Below are positions 9,767-17,995 of a stretch of DNA of 64,000 bases, one piece after another. Each line of letters opens with the position of its first letter. Positions within the stretch are counted from its first letter, which is position 1. Source of the DNA: Luteolibacter sp. (GTDB lineage Bacteria > Verrucomicrobiota > Verrucomicrobiia > Verrucomicrobiales > Akkermansiaceae). Location: the NCBI GenBank assembly GCA_030696085.1, contig JAUYNL010000062.1:1-64000 (forward strand), read 5' to 3'. The notes beneath the pieces are model-generated. The model was not told the origin of the DNA. It saw only the letters and a program-made list of their open reading frames with translations, and did no database searches. The position numbers and the translations under genes were made by a program.

Positions 9767-10759
9767 ATGCAACTCGCCACCACCTATCTCGGCCTGCCGC
9801 TCAAAAACCCGGTCATGCCAGGAGCATCGCCGCTGGTTGACCAACTCGACAACGTCCGCCGCCTCGAAGACTCCGGCGCGGCGGCCATCGTCATGCACTC
9901 GCTCTTCGAGGAGCAGATCACCAGGGACCAGCTCGCCGAGTTCGCCCACACCGAGAACCCTTCGGAATCATTCTCGGAGGCCACCTCGTATTTCCCCAAC
10001 ATGGAGGATTACGCGCTCGGGCCGGACCGCTACCTGACGCAGATTTCCAAGATCAAGGAAATGTGCGACATCCCGGTAATCGGATCGCTCAACGGCGTGA
10101 GCCTCGGCGGCTGGACCGACCACGCCCGCCTCATCGAACAGGCCGGGGCCGACGCGCTCGAACTCAACGTCTATTACGTCGCCACCGATCCCGATGAACC
10201 CGGCCTCGCCGTCGAAGCCCGCACGATCGACATCCTGCAGGCAGTCAAGGAAAGCGTCACCATCCCCATCGCGGTGAAACTCTCGCCGTTCTTCTCCTCG
10301 CCCGGCCATTTCGCCAAACAACTCGACGCCATGGGCGCCGCCGGCATCATCCTCTTCAACCGCTTCTATCAGCCGGACATCGATATCGAGGAACTCGAAG
10401 CCACCCACCGCCTCGATCTGTCCAACTCCACCGAGCTGCGCCTCCGCCTGCGCTGGGCCGCCATCCTGCACGGCCACCTGAAAGGCGATATCGCCGTGAG
10501 CGGCGGCATCCACACCGTGGAGGACATCATCAAGGCCATCATGTGCGGCGGCACCGCCGTGCAGGTGGTTTCCAGCCTGTTGAAATACGGCCCATCCCAC
10601 ATCGGCGGGCTGATCAACGGCCTGCGCCACTGGCTCGAAGACCACGAATACGAATCCATCGATCAAATGCGCGGCAGCATGAGCCTCCGCCATTGCCCGG
10701 ATCCCAGCGTGTTCGAACGCGCCAACTACCTGCGCGTCCTCCAGCTCTGGAAAGTCTGA
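9767..10759 (+). CDS. Dihydroorotate dehydrogenase-like flavoprotein linked to PFOR
   Basis: 330 residues, TIM-barrel of the class 1 DHOD family, starting 21 bp after nifJ. N-terminal LGLPLKNPVMPGASP and the C-terminal phosphate-binding VSGGIHTVEDI / CGGTAVQVVSSLL support FMN binding. The segment that carries the catalytic Cys or Ser in true DHODs reads LELNVYYVATD here and has neither residue at the usual position, so dihydroorotate oxidation is doubtful. Relatives are commonly annotated as DHOD-like proteins beside nifJ; their reaction is unknown. An electron-transfer or PFOR-support role is inferred from the linkage only. Confidence 0.85.
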   Translation: MQLATTYLGLPLKNPVMPGASPLVDQLDNVRRLEDSGAAAIVMHSLFEEQITRDQLAEFAHTENPSESFSEATSYFPNMEDYALGPDRYLTQISKIKEMCDIPVIGSLNGVSLGGWTDHARLIEQAGADALELNVYYVATDPDEPGLAVEARTIDILQAVKESVTIPIAVKLSPFFSSPGHFAKQLDAMGAAGIILFNRFYQPDIDIEELEATHRLDLSNSTELRLRLRWAAILHGHLKGDIAVSGGIHTVEDIIKAIMCGGTAVQVVSSLLKYGPSHIGGLINGLRHWLEDHEYESIDQMRGSMSLRHCPDPSVFERANYLRVLQLWKV

Positions 10760-10770
10760 ACCCGCATGCC

Positions 10771-11157
10771 GTGACCACCTACTCGCAGACCACAGGATAT
10801 GCCATCGAGGCCCTGGCATGCCTTGCCAGGCACGGTCCGCATTCGATGCTTGTGCGGGAGATCGCCGGACTCACGGAAATCCCCCTCCCCTACCTGTCGA
10901 AAATCGTCCAGCGCCTCTCGGAGGCCGGCGTGGTCGAGTCCAAGCGCGGCTACAAGGGCGGCGTGAAGCTCACCTGCCCGCCCGAAAAGATCACCCTGCT
11001 CCAGATCAACGCCGCCGTCGAAAGCGGCAGGACCGGCGAGACCAGCGAAGAATCTCCTCGACCCGATACCTTCTGGCAGGCATTCCAACAGTCATACCGT
11101 GATCGACTCGCCGCAATGACGCTCTCCGATGTGCTCGATTACGAAATGCACGCCTGA
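10771..11157 (+). CDS. Rrf2 family transcriptional regulator
   Basis: 128 residues from GTG at 10771, 11 bp after the DHOD-like gene. It has the Rrf2 winged helix: TTGYAIEALACLA, then VREIAGLTEIPLPYLSKIVQ, then KRGYKGGVKL. The three clustered cysteines that hold an Fe-S cluster in IscR/NsrR are absent, so if it senses redox it does so another way. It is slightly shorter than typical 140-150-residue members. Because it sits inside the PFOR row it probably regulates that operon. Confidence 0.85.
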   Translation: MTTYSQTTGYAIEALACLARHGPHSMLVREIAGLTEIPLPYLSKIVQRLSEAGVVESKRGYKGGVKLTCPPEKITLLQINAAVESGRTGETSEESPRPDTFWQAFQQSYRDRLAAMTLSDVLDYEMHA

Positions 11158-11169
11158 CCCGGAAACCCG

Positions 11170-11559
11170 ATGCACCACCCCTATCTTCCGATTCTGGCAT
11201 TCTTCGCCGTGGCGCTCGCCGTGCCCATCGGCGCACTGGTGCTGGCCCGGCTGTGGATGACCTTTTTTACCCCAATCAAGCGCGGCACCGATAAGAACGC
11301 GCTCTACGAATGCGGCGTGAACCCTCTCGCCGGGCGCCAGACCCGCTTCCACTCGCAATACTATCTCTTCGGCCTGCTCTTCCTGCTCTTTGACGTGGAA
11401 ACCATCTTCCTGCTGCCCTTCGCCGTCGCCTTCCTCAAGCTCTCCACCGGCTCCTTCCTCGTCGCCATGCTCTTCCTGCTGCTGCTCGCCGAGGGTCTGC
11501 TCTGGGCCTGGAGCAAGGGCCTGCTCAACTGGCACGCCACCGGCCGGGCACACGGATAG
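11170..11559 (+). CDS. nuoA: NADH-quinone oxidoreductase subunit A, detached from the main nuo operon
   Basis: 129-residue inner-membrane subunit of complex I with three predicted membrane helices (about 6-30, 62-85, 90-112). Diagnostic motifs are YECGVNP and the YYLFGLLFLLFDVETIFLLP stretch, including the acidic FDVE helix near the quinone channel. It starts 12 bp after the Rrf2 gene and therefore belongs to the PFOR row. The main nuo operon at 50.4-62.0 kb starts with nuoB and has no nuoA, so this gene most likely supplies the missing subunit. Confidence 0.93.
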   Translation: MHHPYLPILAFFAVALAVPIGALVLARLWMTFFTPIKRGTDKNALYECGVNPLAGRQTRFHSQYYLFGLLFLLFDVETIFLLPFAVAFLKLSTGSFLVAMLFLLLLAEGLLWAWSKGLLNWHATGRAHG

Positions 11560-11615
11560 AGGGGGGATCATGCCATTGACACGGGCATCTCGATCACTCC
11601 ACCCTTTCGCAACTT

Positions 11616-12479
11616 ATGTTCGTTTGGTCAAAACTCTCGGGAGCACAGTGGATGGACGCGTGGGAGGAACGCTTCGCCGGAAATCCGAATCTGGTCATCG
11701 AATACCTCAAGGGCGGAAAATCGATCCGCCTGCGCTTGTTCTGCAACGATGAGAAGGAGGCGAAAGCCGTCCGCGCGCGCTTTGGCGGCACCTACCGCAA
11801 GGTGGCCGGCGAGGAGTGGAACAAGCCGGTGACTCCCCCGCGACCACTCAAGGTGCGGGATGTGTTCCTGCTCACGCCCGAGGCCCGCCCGAAGGAACTC
11901 GCCGCCCTGCAAAAGGCGCACCCGAAGCGCCAAATCATCACGATCCCGCCGGAAATGGCTTTCGGCACAGGCGATCACGCCACCACCTCAACCTGCCTGC
12001 GCCTGCTGGTGGACGTCGCCCGCGAACGCAAGGCCGCCACCTGGACGGTGGCGGATCTCGGCACCGGCACCGGAGTGCTGGCCATCGCCGCGCGCAAACT
12101 CGGGGCCGGGGAAACGTTTGCCTGCGATTTCGATCCCTTCGCGGTGGCCGCCGCCACCCGCAACACACTGCGCAACCACACGCCGGAAATTTCCACCAGG
12201 GAACAAGATGTCCTGAAATGGAAACCGCGCAAAAAAGGCTATGATGTGGTGCTGGCCAACTTATTTTCCACCGTGTTGATCGAGGCCTGGCCGGTGATCG
12301 CGAAGGCACTCGCTCCCGGCGGCGATCTCATCGTTTCCGGTATCCTCGCCAGCCAGGCGTGGGACGTCTTCACCGCCGCAGCCGCCAACGGCATCGGCTT
12401 CAGGAAAGTGATCAGGAAAGGCAAGTGGGTCACCGCCCGCGGCGGCCACCTCGCGGACCTCATCGCCGCGGAAGCCTGA
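11616..12479 (+). CDS. prmA: Ribosomal protein L11 methyltransferase
   Basis: SAM-dependent methyltransferase of 287 residues, normal length. The N-terminal third is the substrate-recognition domain. Signature residues: IPPEMAFGTGDHATT (about 110-124), SAM-binding DLGTGTGVLAIAARKLGA (about 148-165) and VVLANLFS, equivalent to the NxxA/L motif IV. It methylates lysines and the N-terminus of ribosomal protein L11. It begins 56 bp after nuoA; coupling to the upstream genes is uncertain. Confidence 0.93.
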   Translation: MFVWSKLSGAQWMDAWEERFAGNPNLVIEYLKGGKSIRLRLFCNDEKEAKAVRARFGGTYRKVAGEEWNKPVTPPRPLKVRDVFLLTPEARPKELAALQKAHPKRQIITIPPEMAFGTGDHATTSTCLRLLVDVARERKAATWTVADLGTGTGVLAIAARKLGAGETFACDFDPFAVAAATRNTLRNHTPEISTREQDVLKWKPRKKGYDVVLANLFSTVLIEAWPVIAKALAPGGDLIVSGILASQAWDVFTAAAANGIGFRKVIRKGKWVTARGGHLADLIAAEA

Positions 12480-12582
12480 CCGCATCATCACGCGCGCCGG
12501 CGGGCACACGGGGCGGCGGTTCCATGCCCGGACGCGGGCGCAACGCGGCCCTTCTTCCATGAGGGGACGTGCAAGACCTTGA

Positions 12583-12605
12583 CTCCCGTGGGATGGACAC
12601 GGGAG
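12583..12605. promoter_or_regulatory. Inverted repeat upstream of ccoG
   Basis: Perfect 8-bp arms CTCCCGTG/CACGGGAG with a 7-nt spacer, 121 bp before ccoG within the 247-bp gap after prmA. A TTGACT sequence resembling a -35 box overlaps its left edge. It could be an operator for ccoG or the terminator of prmA; no T-tract follows. Confidence 0.35.
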
Positions 12606-12726
12606 AATGCCACCGGCTCCCGCGTGATGCCCGGAACTGCGCATATCCCGCCACAGGCACTGCGTGGTTTTGCGCAGCCCATGCGCAGCAAGATCACCCG
12701 CATGCTGAGAAATTCCCCAAGCACCC

Positions 12727-14136
12727 ATGGCTAGCCCCAAACAACCGAATCTCGATTCCGTCACGACCATCAATGACGACGGATCGAGATATTTCCTACA
12801 TCCATCCGATGTGCGGGGGCTATGGAATGTGACCCGCCGCCTGGCGGGCGTGCTTCTCATCGCCATCTACATGCTGCTACCGTGGATCCCGATCAATGGC
12901 AGCCCGGCGGTATTTCTCGATGTGGAAAACAGGATGTTCCATCTGTTCGGGCTGACGCTGGTGCCTCAGGACCTGTGGGTGATGTTTTTCGCCATCAGCG
13001 GGCTGGGCTTCGGGCTGTTCTTCATCACATCGCTGTTAGGCAGGATCTGGTGCGGCTGGGCCTGCCCCTACACCGTGTTTCTGGATCATGTCTATCGCAG
13101 GATCGAACGCTGGATCGAGGGCGATGCGCCGGCCCGCCGGGCGCTCGATGCGGCGCCATGGTCCGCGGGCAAGCTCTTCAAGCGCGTGTTCAAGCACCTG
13201 CTCTATGTGATCGTCGCCGCACTCATCGCGCATGTCTTCCTGTCCTATTTCGTCTCGTTGCATCGGCTCTACGGATTCATGCATGAGGGCCCTCTCCAGC
13301 ACGCCACCGCCTTCGGCATCGTCGCCTTCCTCACGCTGGTGCTTTGGTTCTGCTTCGGATATTTCCGCGAGCAGTTCTGCATCATCATGTGCCCCTACGG
13401 CCGCCTTCAGAGCGCCCTGACCGATGACGACACGATCAACGTCGGCTACGACGCGAAACGTGGCGAACCGCGCGGAGCCAAAGGCAAGGCGCAGGGCGAT
13501 TGCATCGACTGCCGCCGCTGCGTGCAGGTCTGCCCGACCGGCATCGACATCCGCAACGGCCTGCAACTCGAATGCATCGGCTGCACCGCCTGCATCGACG
13601 CCTGCGACGATGTGATGACCAGGGTTCAGCGGCCGAAAGGCCTGATCCGCTATGATTCGTTCAATGGCTTCGCCGGAAGAACCCGTCGATTCCTGCGCCC
13701 GCGGGTCTATGCCTACTGCGCCCTCGCCATGCTGGGACTCGGCGCGCTGACTCTCGTCGCCTCGAAAAAGGCCCGCCCCTTCAACGCCACCGTCTCGCGC
13801 GTGGGCGGAAGCGGATTTTTCAGCGACGCCTCGTCGGTGCGAAACATCTACAAGGTGCGCGTCATGAACAAACGCAACCAAACGGCTACGATCACCATTC
13901 GGCTTGGCAAGGAAACACCGGCCGGATATCAACTGAGCGGCTCCGAGCAAACCTTCACCGTGGACGCTCTTGATGAAATGTCACGCACCTGCGTGGTGCT
14001 CGCGCCCGCCGCCGCCTACACCGGAGCCTCGGATGTCGTGCTCGAAATCCACGCGGATCCGGGTGACGTGACCCTGAAGAAAACCGTCCGCTTTCTCGGC
14101 CCCAATCCACACTCGCTCAAAACACCAAACCCCTGA
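12727..14136 (+). CDS. ccoG: Cytochrome c oxidase accessory protein CcoG (FixG/RdxA family)
   Basis: Membrane-bound iron-sulfur protein of 469 residues involved in copper delivery or reduction during cbb3 oxidase assembly. Membrane helices near 40-60, 80-105, 160-182, 195-215 and 340-358. Motifs: WCGWACPYTVF, CIIMCPYGRLQ, and the double ferredoxin motif CIDCRRCVQVCP / CIGCTACIDACD (about 258-295). The C-terminal 100 residues form the periplasmic Ig-like domain typical of FixG. A 46-residue membrane peptide and a SafE-type protein follow directly, a usual cco accessory context, but no ccoNOP operon or copper ATPase is in the window. Confidence 0.94.
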   Translation: MASPKQPNLDSVTTINDDGSRYFLHPSDVRGLWNVTRRLAGVLLIAIYMLLPWIPINGSPAVFLDVENRMFHLFGLTLVPQDLWVMFFAISGLGFGLFFITSLLGRIWCGWACPYTVFLDHVYRRIERWIEGDAPARRALDAAPWSAGKLFKRVFKHLLYVIVAALIAHVFLSYFVSLHRLYGFMHEGPLQHATAFGIVAFLTLVLWFCFGYFREQFCIIMCPYGRLQSALTDDDTINVGYDAKRGEPRGAKGKAQGDCIDCRRCVQVCPTGIDIRNGLQLECIGCTACIDACDDVMTRVQRPKGLIRYDSFNGFAGRTRRFLRPRVYAYCALAMLGLGALTLVASKKARPFNATVSRVGGSGFFSDASSVRNIYKVRVMNKRNQTATITIRLGKETPAGYQLSGSEQTFTVDALDEMSRTCVVLAPAAAYTGASDVVLEIHADPGDVTLKKTVRFLGPNPHSLKTPNP

Positions 14137-14141
14137 ATCCC

Positions 14142-14282
14142 ATGAAAACCCTCGCCGAATTCCTTTCCCGGCATCCATGGCTCTATGTCGTGCTCGCCTT
14201 CGTGCTCCTGATCGGTGCCTGGTCCACCCTGATCTCCATCGCCGCCAAACACAGCCCGCAGGTGATCGAGGTGCGGAAATGA
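14142..14282 (+). CDS. Small single-pass membrane protein in the ccoG row
   Basis: 46 codons starting 5 bp after the ccoG stop. The peptide has a short basic N-terminus, one membrane helix (about 14-32) and a basic tail ending EVRK. Its position between ccoG and the SafE-type gene recalls the tiny membrane subunits (CcoH/CcoQ/CcoS class) of cbb3 clusters, but the sequence shows none of their signature residues. Called on reading frame, spacing and hydrophobicity only. Confidence 0.55.
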   Translation: MKTLAEFLSRHPWLYVVLAFVLLIGAWSTLISIAAKHSPQVIEVRK

Positions 14283-14316
14283 ACTGCCCGCCTCAAGCTC
14301 TTCGCTCTCGGATCCA

Positions 14317-15021
14317 ATGACCACCGCCGCCGCACTTGTCGCCGGACTTGCCACCAGCCTGCATTGCGCGGGCATGTGTGGGCCGATCGCCTGCGGCCTA
14401 GGCACGCTGGCGAAGAACGAGGGCGAGCGCCTGACCGCCGCCTCGCTCTATCACGGCACACGGTTGCTTTCCTATGGCATCATCGGTGCCGCCTGCGGTG
14501 CGCTCGGCCGCCAGCCGCTCACCTGGTTTTTCGATTCCCCGGCGGTGCTGCTGCCATGGGTGATGGTGCTGGTGCTGTTACTGATGGCCTTCGGCCTGGA
14601 CAAGAAAGTGCCGCGTCCGGCGATCTTCATGCGCCTCACCACCCGCGCCCGTTTCAAGACCAGCAGGCTCTCCGCCTATGGCAGCGCCTCGGCGATGGGC
14701 CTGCTCACTCCGCTGCTGCCCTGCGGCCCACTCTATCTGGTGTTCGGCGCCGCCTTGCTGGCCGGCTCCGCAGCACAGGGCGCGGAGTTCACCCTCGCCT
14801 TCGGACTCGGCACCGTGCCGCTCTTATGGCTGGCCCAGCACCAGTTCCACCGCATCCGCGCGATGCTCACGCCCCTCGCCATGGGGCGGCTGCGCCGCGG
14901 GCTCGCTCTGGTCACCGCCCTGATGCTCGCATGGCGGCTGCACGGCACGATTCCGCCACGGTTTTACGGCGGGCAGCCGGAGCTGCCGGCGGCGGAAGAG
15001 CTCCCGTCCTGCTGCCACTGA
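14317..15021 (+). CDS. SafE/UreH-type sulfite exporter-like membrane protein
   Basis: 234 residues with about six membrane helices. The first helix carries SLHCAGMCGPIACGLG and a later one LLTPLLPCGPLYLVFGA, the Cys-containing paired motifs of the DsbD-like/TauE-SafE family next to cbb3 assembly genes. Such proteins are thought to move reducing power or metal across the membrane during cytochrome oxidase or c-type cytochrome assembly. The tail ends ELPSCCH, a possible metal-binding end. The link to ccoG supports the assembly role. Confidence 0.8.
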   Translation: MTTAAALVAGLATSLHCAGMCGPIACGLGTLAKNEGERLTAASLYHGTRLLSYGIIGAACGALGRQPLTWFFDSPAVLLPWVMVLVLLLMAFGLDKKVPRPAIFMRLTTRARFKTSRLSAYGSASAMGLLTPLLPCGPLYLVFGAALLAGSAAQGAEFTLAFGLGTVPLLWLAQHQFHRIRAMLTPLAMGRLRRGLALVTALMLAWRLHGTIPPRFYGGQPELPAAEELPSCCH

Positions 15022-15082
15022 CATTCCGGGATCGCCGCACCCGCGTCTTGCGTGGTGCCGCTCCGGCTGAGACACTGCGGCC

Positions 15083-15436
15083 ATGCCCACCGTTTACGTT
15101 TACCTGAAATGCAGCACCTGCCGGGATGCGCTCAAGTGGCTCAATGACCATGGCATCGCCCACCAGGTGAAGGCGATCCGCGAAACACCGCCCAGCCCCG
15201 CGGAGCTGAAAAGCGCCCTCCATCTGCTCGGTGGCGACATCCGGAAACTCTTCAACAGCTCCGGCATCGACTACCGCGCGCTCGGCATGAAGGACAAGCT
15301 CCCGGCTATGAGCGAGGCCGATGCTTTCGAACTTCTATCAAAAAACGGCAATCTCGTGAAGCGACCCTTCCTGCTGGGGAATGGCGTGGCGCTCGTCGGC
15401 TTCAAGCCGGAAATCTGGATGAACAGCCTGCTCTGA
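15083..15436 (+). CDS. ArsC/Spx family protein (arsenate reductase-like)
   Basis: 117 residues with the thioredoxin-like ArsC fold. The active-site motif is KCSTCRDALKWL (Cys at about 9 and 12), followed by the conserved RETPPSP and KRPFLLGNG segments. These fit the YffB/ArsC-like group rather than the true glutaredoxin-coupled arsenate reductases. No ars genes are near, so arsenate resistance is not supported by context. Cytoplasmic thiol chemistry of unknown target. Confidence 0.8.
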   Translation: MPTVYVYLKCSTCRDALKWLNDHGIAHQVKAIRETPPSPAELKSALHLLGGDIRKLFNSSGIDYRALGMKDKLPAMSEADAFELLSKNGNLVKRPFLLGNGVALVGFKPEIWMNSLL

Positions 15437-15448
15437 AATCCTGCGCGA

Positions 15449-16039
15449 ATGGATTTCATCCAATACATCCGCTGGCGCCCGACGATTGGCGATCCATCGT
15501 TCATGGGCTGGCTCACCGTGGCCGCCTATGCGCTGGTGGCCGCCATCGCATTCGCCACCGCACGCCGCGCAACCGGCCTCGCCGGCGGCAACCGCCTGAT
15601 CTGGCATGCCATCGCGGCGCTGATGGTCCTGCTCTGCCTGAACAAACAACTCGACCTCCAATCACTCTTCACCGACATCGGGCGCGTCTTCGCCTGGAAA
15701 CAAGGATGGTATCAGGAGCGGCGCGAGTTTCAAAAATGGCTTGTGCTCGGCATCCTCGCCGCGTCCTCCCTCGGCACCCTGTTTCTAATCGTCAGATTCC
15801 GCTGGTTTTGGAAACAACACTTTCTGCTAGCCTCGGGTCTGGTGTTCCTGCTCGCCTTCATCGTCGTGCGCGCGGTGTCGTTCCATCATGTCGATGTCTT
15901 CCTCGGCTCCCGCCTGGCGGGTGTGAAAATAAACTGGCTTCTGGAACTCGGCGGCATCTCCCTCATCGGCCTGGCCGCCATCCTCGATTACCGCAAGTCC
16001 CGGCGCTCCCCGAAGCCACCCTGGAAACCCGCCGCCTGA
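15449..16039 (+). CDS. Hypothetical multi-pass membrane protein
   Basis: 196 residues, not recognised. About five membrane helices (about 17-37, 50-66, 98-117, 127-146, 166-182) and a basic Pro-rich tail RRSPKPPWKPAA. It starts 12 bp after the ArsC-like gene on the same strand, so the two are probably cotranscribed. No enzyme motif is visible. Confidence 0.7.
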   Translation: MDFIQYIRWRPTIGDPSFMGWLTVAAYALVAAIAFATARRATGLAGGNRLIWHAIAALMVLLCLNKQLDLQSLFTDIGRVFAWKQGWYQERREFQKWLVLGILAASSLGTLFLIVRFRWFWKQHFLLASGLVFLLAFIVVRAVSFHHVDVFLGSRLAGVKINWLLELGGISLIGLAAILDYRKSRRSPKPPWKPAA

Positions 16040-16112
16040 CAAGGCATCCGCTTTCCACCCAAAAACACTATTTTCATTTTCCATCCGGAATCCCACGGCA
16101 TAAAACCGCCGC

Positions 16113-17942
16113 ATGCCTTCGCTGAATAGCAACACCACCACCATGGGCCGGCTGATGTCCGGTGCCCGGAGCCTCTGGCGCGCCAACGGAATGCGCGAGG
16201 AGCAATTCGGCAAGCCGATCATCGCCGTCGTCAATTCATTCACCCAGTTCGTCCCCGGCCACACCCACCTGCATGATGTCGGCCAATTCGTCAAAGGCCT
16301 GATCGAAGCGCGCGGGTGTTTCGCCGCGGAGTTCAACACCATCGCCATCGATGATGGCATCGCCATGGGCCACGACGGCATGCTCTATTCGCTGCCCTCG
16401 CGCGAGGTCATCGCCGATAGCGTGGAATACATGGTCAACGCCCACAAGGCGGACGCCATGATCTGCATCAGCAACTGCGACAAGATCACCCCAGGCATGC
16501 TGATGGCCGCGATGCGCCTCAACATCCCGGCGATTTTCGTTTCCGGCGGACCGATGGAAGCCGGCGTGGTCGGCGACCGGAAATACGACCTCGTCGATGC
16601 GATGGTCATGGGCGGCGATCCGGCGGTGGCGGATGATCTGTTAGAGAGTGTCGAGAAAAACGCCTGCCCTACCTGCGGTTGTTGCTCGGGCATGTTCACC
16701 GCGAATTCGATGAACTGCCTCAACGAGGCGTTAGGCCTCGCTCTGCCCGGCAACGGCACCATCGTCGCCACCCACGCCAATCGCCGGAAACTTTTCGAAC
16801 AAGCCGCGGGCCGCATCGTGGACATGGCTTATGCATTTTACCGCGATGGCGATAGCTCCGTGCTGCCGCGCTCGATCGCCACGCGCGGCGCGTTTCAGAA
16901 CGCCATGGCGCTGGATGTGGCGATGGGCGGTTCCACCAATACCGTGCTGCACATTCTCGCGATCGCGCATGAGGCGGGAGTCGAGTTCGGCATGGCGGAC
17001 ATCGATGCGATCTCGCGCAAGGTGCCCTGCATCTGCAAGGTCGCCCCGAGCTCGGACTATCACGTCCAGGATGTGAACCGCGCTGGCGGCATCCTGCGCA
17101 TCCTCGGCGAACTGCAAGCCGCCGGCCTGGTGGATGGCACGGTGAAACGCGCCGACGGCATGACTCTGGCGGAAGCCATCACGCGTTTCGACATCACCGC
17201 CCCGGAACCGGCTACGGAAGCGCGCGAGATCTATCAGAGCGCTCCCGGCGGCGGCCGCAATCTGGTGTTCGCCTCCCAATCCGCCGCCTTCAAGGAACTC
17301 GATGCCGACAAGGCCGCGGGCTGCATCCGCGATGTGGCCCACGCCTACTATCCCGATGGCGGACTCGCCGTTCTAACGGGCAACATCGCCAGCGCCGGAT
17401 GCATCGTCAAAACCGCCGGTGTCGATCCCGCATCGTTCCATTTCAAGGGGCCGGCGCGGGTTTTCGAGTCACAGGACGCCACCTGCGAAGCCATCCTCAA
17501 GGGCCGGATCCAGGCCGGCGACGTGGTGGTGATCCGCTACGAAGGACCGCGCGGCGGACCCGGCATGCAGGAAATGCTTTATCCCACATCCTATCTGAAA
17601 TCCATGGGTCTCGGCAAAGCCTGCGCCCTCATCACCGACGGCCGTTTTTCCGGCGGCACCTCGGGGCTTTCCATCGGCCACGTCTCGCCGGAGGCCGCCG
17701 CGGGCGGGGCCATCGCGCTTGTCAGGGATGGCGACACCATCGAGATCGACATTCCCGGCCGCACGATCCAAGTGCTCGTCAGCGATGAGGAACTCGCCGC
17801 ACGTGCCCAAGCGGAAATAGCAAAGGGCAAGGATGCCTACCGCCCCGTCGGCCGCGAGCGCAAGGTTTCCAACGCGCTCAAGATCTACGCCCGCCATGTG
17901 ACCTCGGCGGACAAGGGCGCCGTGCGCGAGGTGCTTGATTGA
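16113..17942 (+). CDS. ilvD: Dihydroxy-acid dehydratase
   Basis: Dehydrates 2,3-dihydroxy-acids to 2-oxo acids in valine, leucine and isoleucine synthesis; cytoplasmic Fe-S enzyme. 609 residues, close to the 616 of E. coli. Cluster ligands appear in [12 protein letters not shown] and in the [18 protein letters not shown] segment (about 187-204), the latter of the long E. coli-like type. GGSTNTVLH and [20 protein letters not shown] are also present. No other ilv gene is nearby and no leader attenuator is evident in the 73-bp upstream gap. Confidence 0.96.
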   Translation: MPSLNSNTTTMGRLMSGARSLWRANGMREEQFGKPIIAVVNSFTQFVPGHTHLHDVGQFVKGLIEARGCFAAEFNTIAIDDGIAMGHDGMLYSLPSREVIADSVEYMVNAHKADAMICISNCDKITPGMLMAAMRLNIPAIFVSGGPMEAGVVGDRKYDLVDAMVMGGDPAVADDLLESVEKNACPTCGCCSGMFTANSMNCLNEALGLALPGNGTIVATHANRRKLFEQAAGRIVDMAYAFYRDGDSSVLPRSIATRGAFQNAMALDVAMGGSTNTVLHILAIAHEAGVEFGMADIDAISRKVPCICKVAPSSDYHVQDVNRAGGILRILGELQAAGLVDGTVKRADGMTLAEAITRFDITAPEPATEAREIYQSAPGGGRNLVFASQSAAFKELDADKAAGCIRDVAHAYYPDGGLAVLTGNIASAGCIVKTAGVDPASFHFKGPARVFESQDATCEAILKGRIQAGDVVVIRYEGPRGGPGMQEMLYPTSYLKSMGLGKACALITDGRFSGGTSGLSIGHVSPEAAAGGAIALVRDGDTIEIDIPGRTIQVLVSDEELAARAQAEIAKGKDAYRPVGRERKVSNALKIYARHVTSADKGAVREVLD

Positions 17943-17995
17943 GCGTGGTTTTCGGATCCGATTCAGATTCCAAACTAGCTCAGAAAACGATGCGG

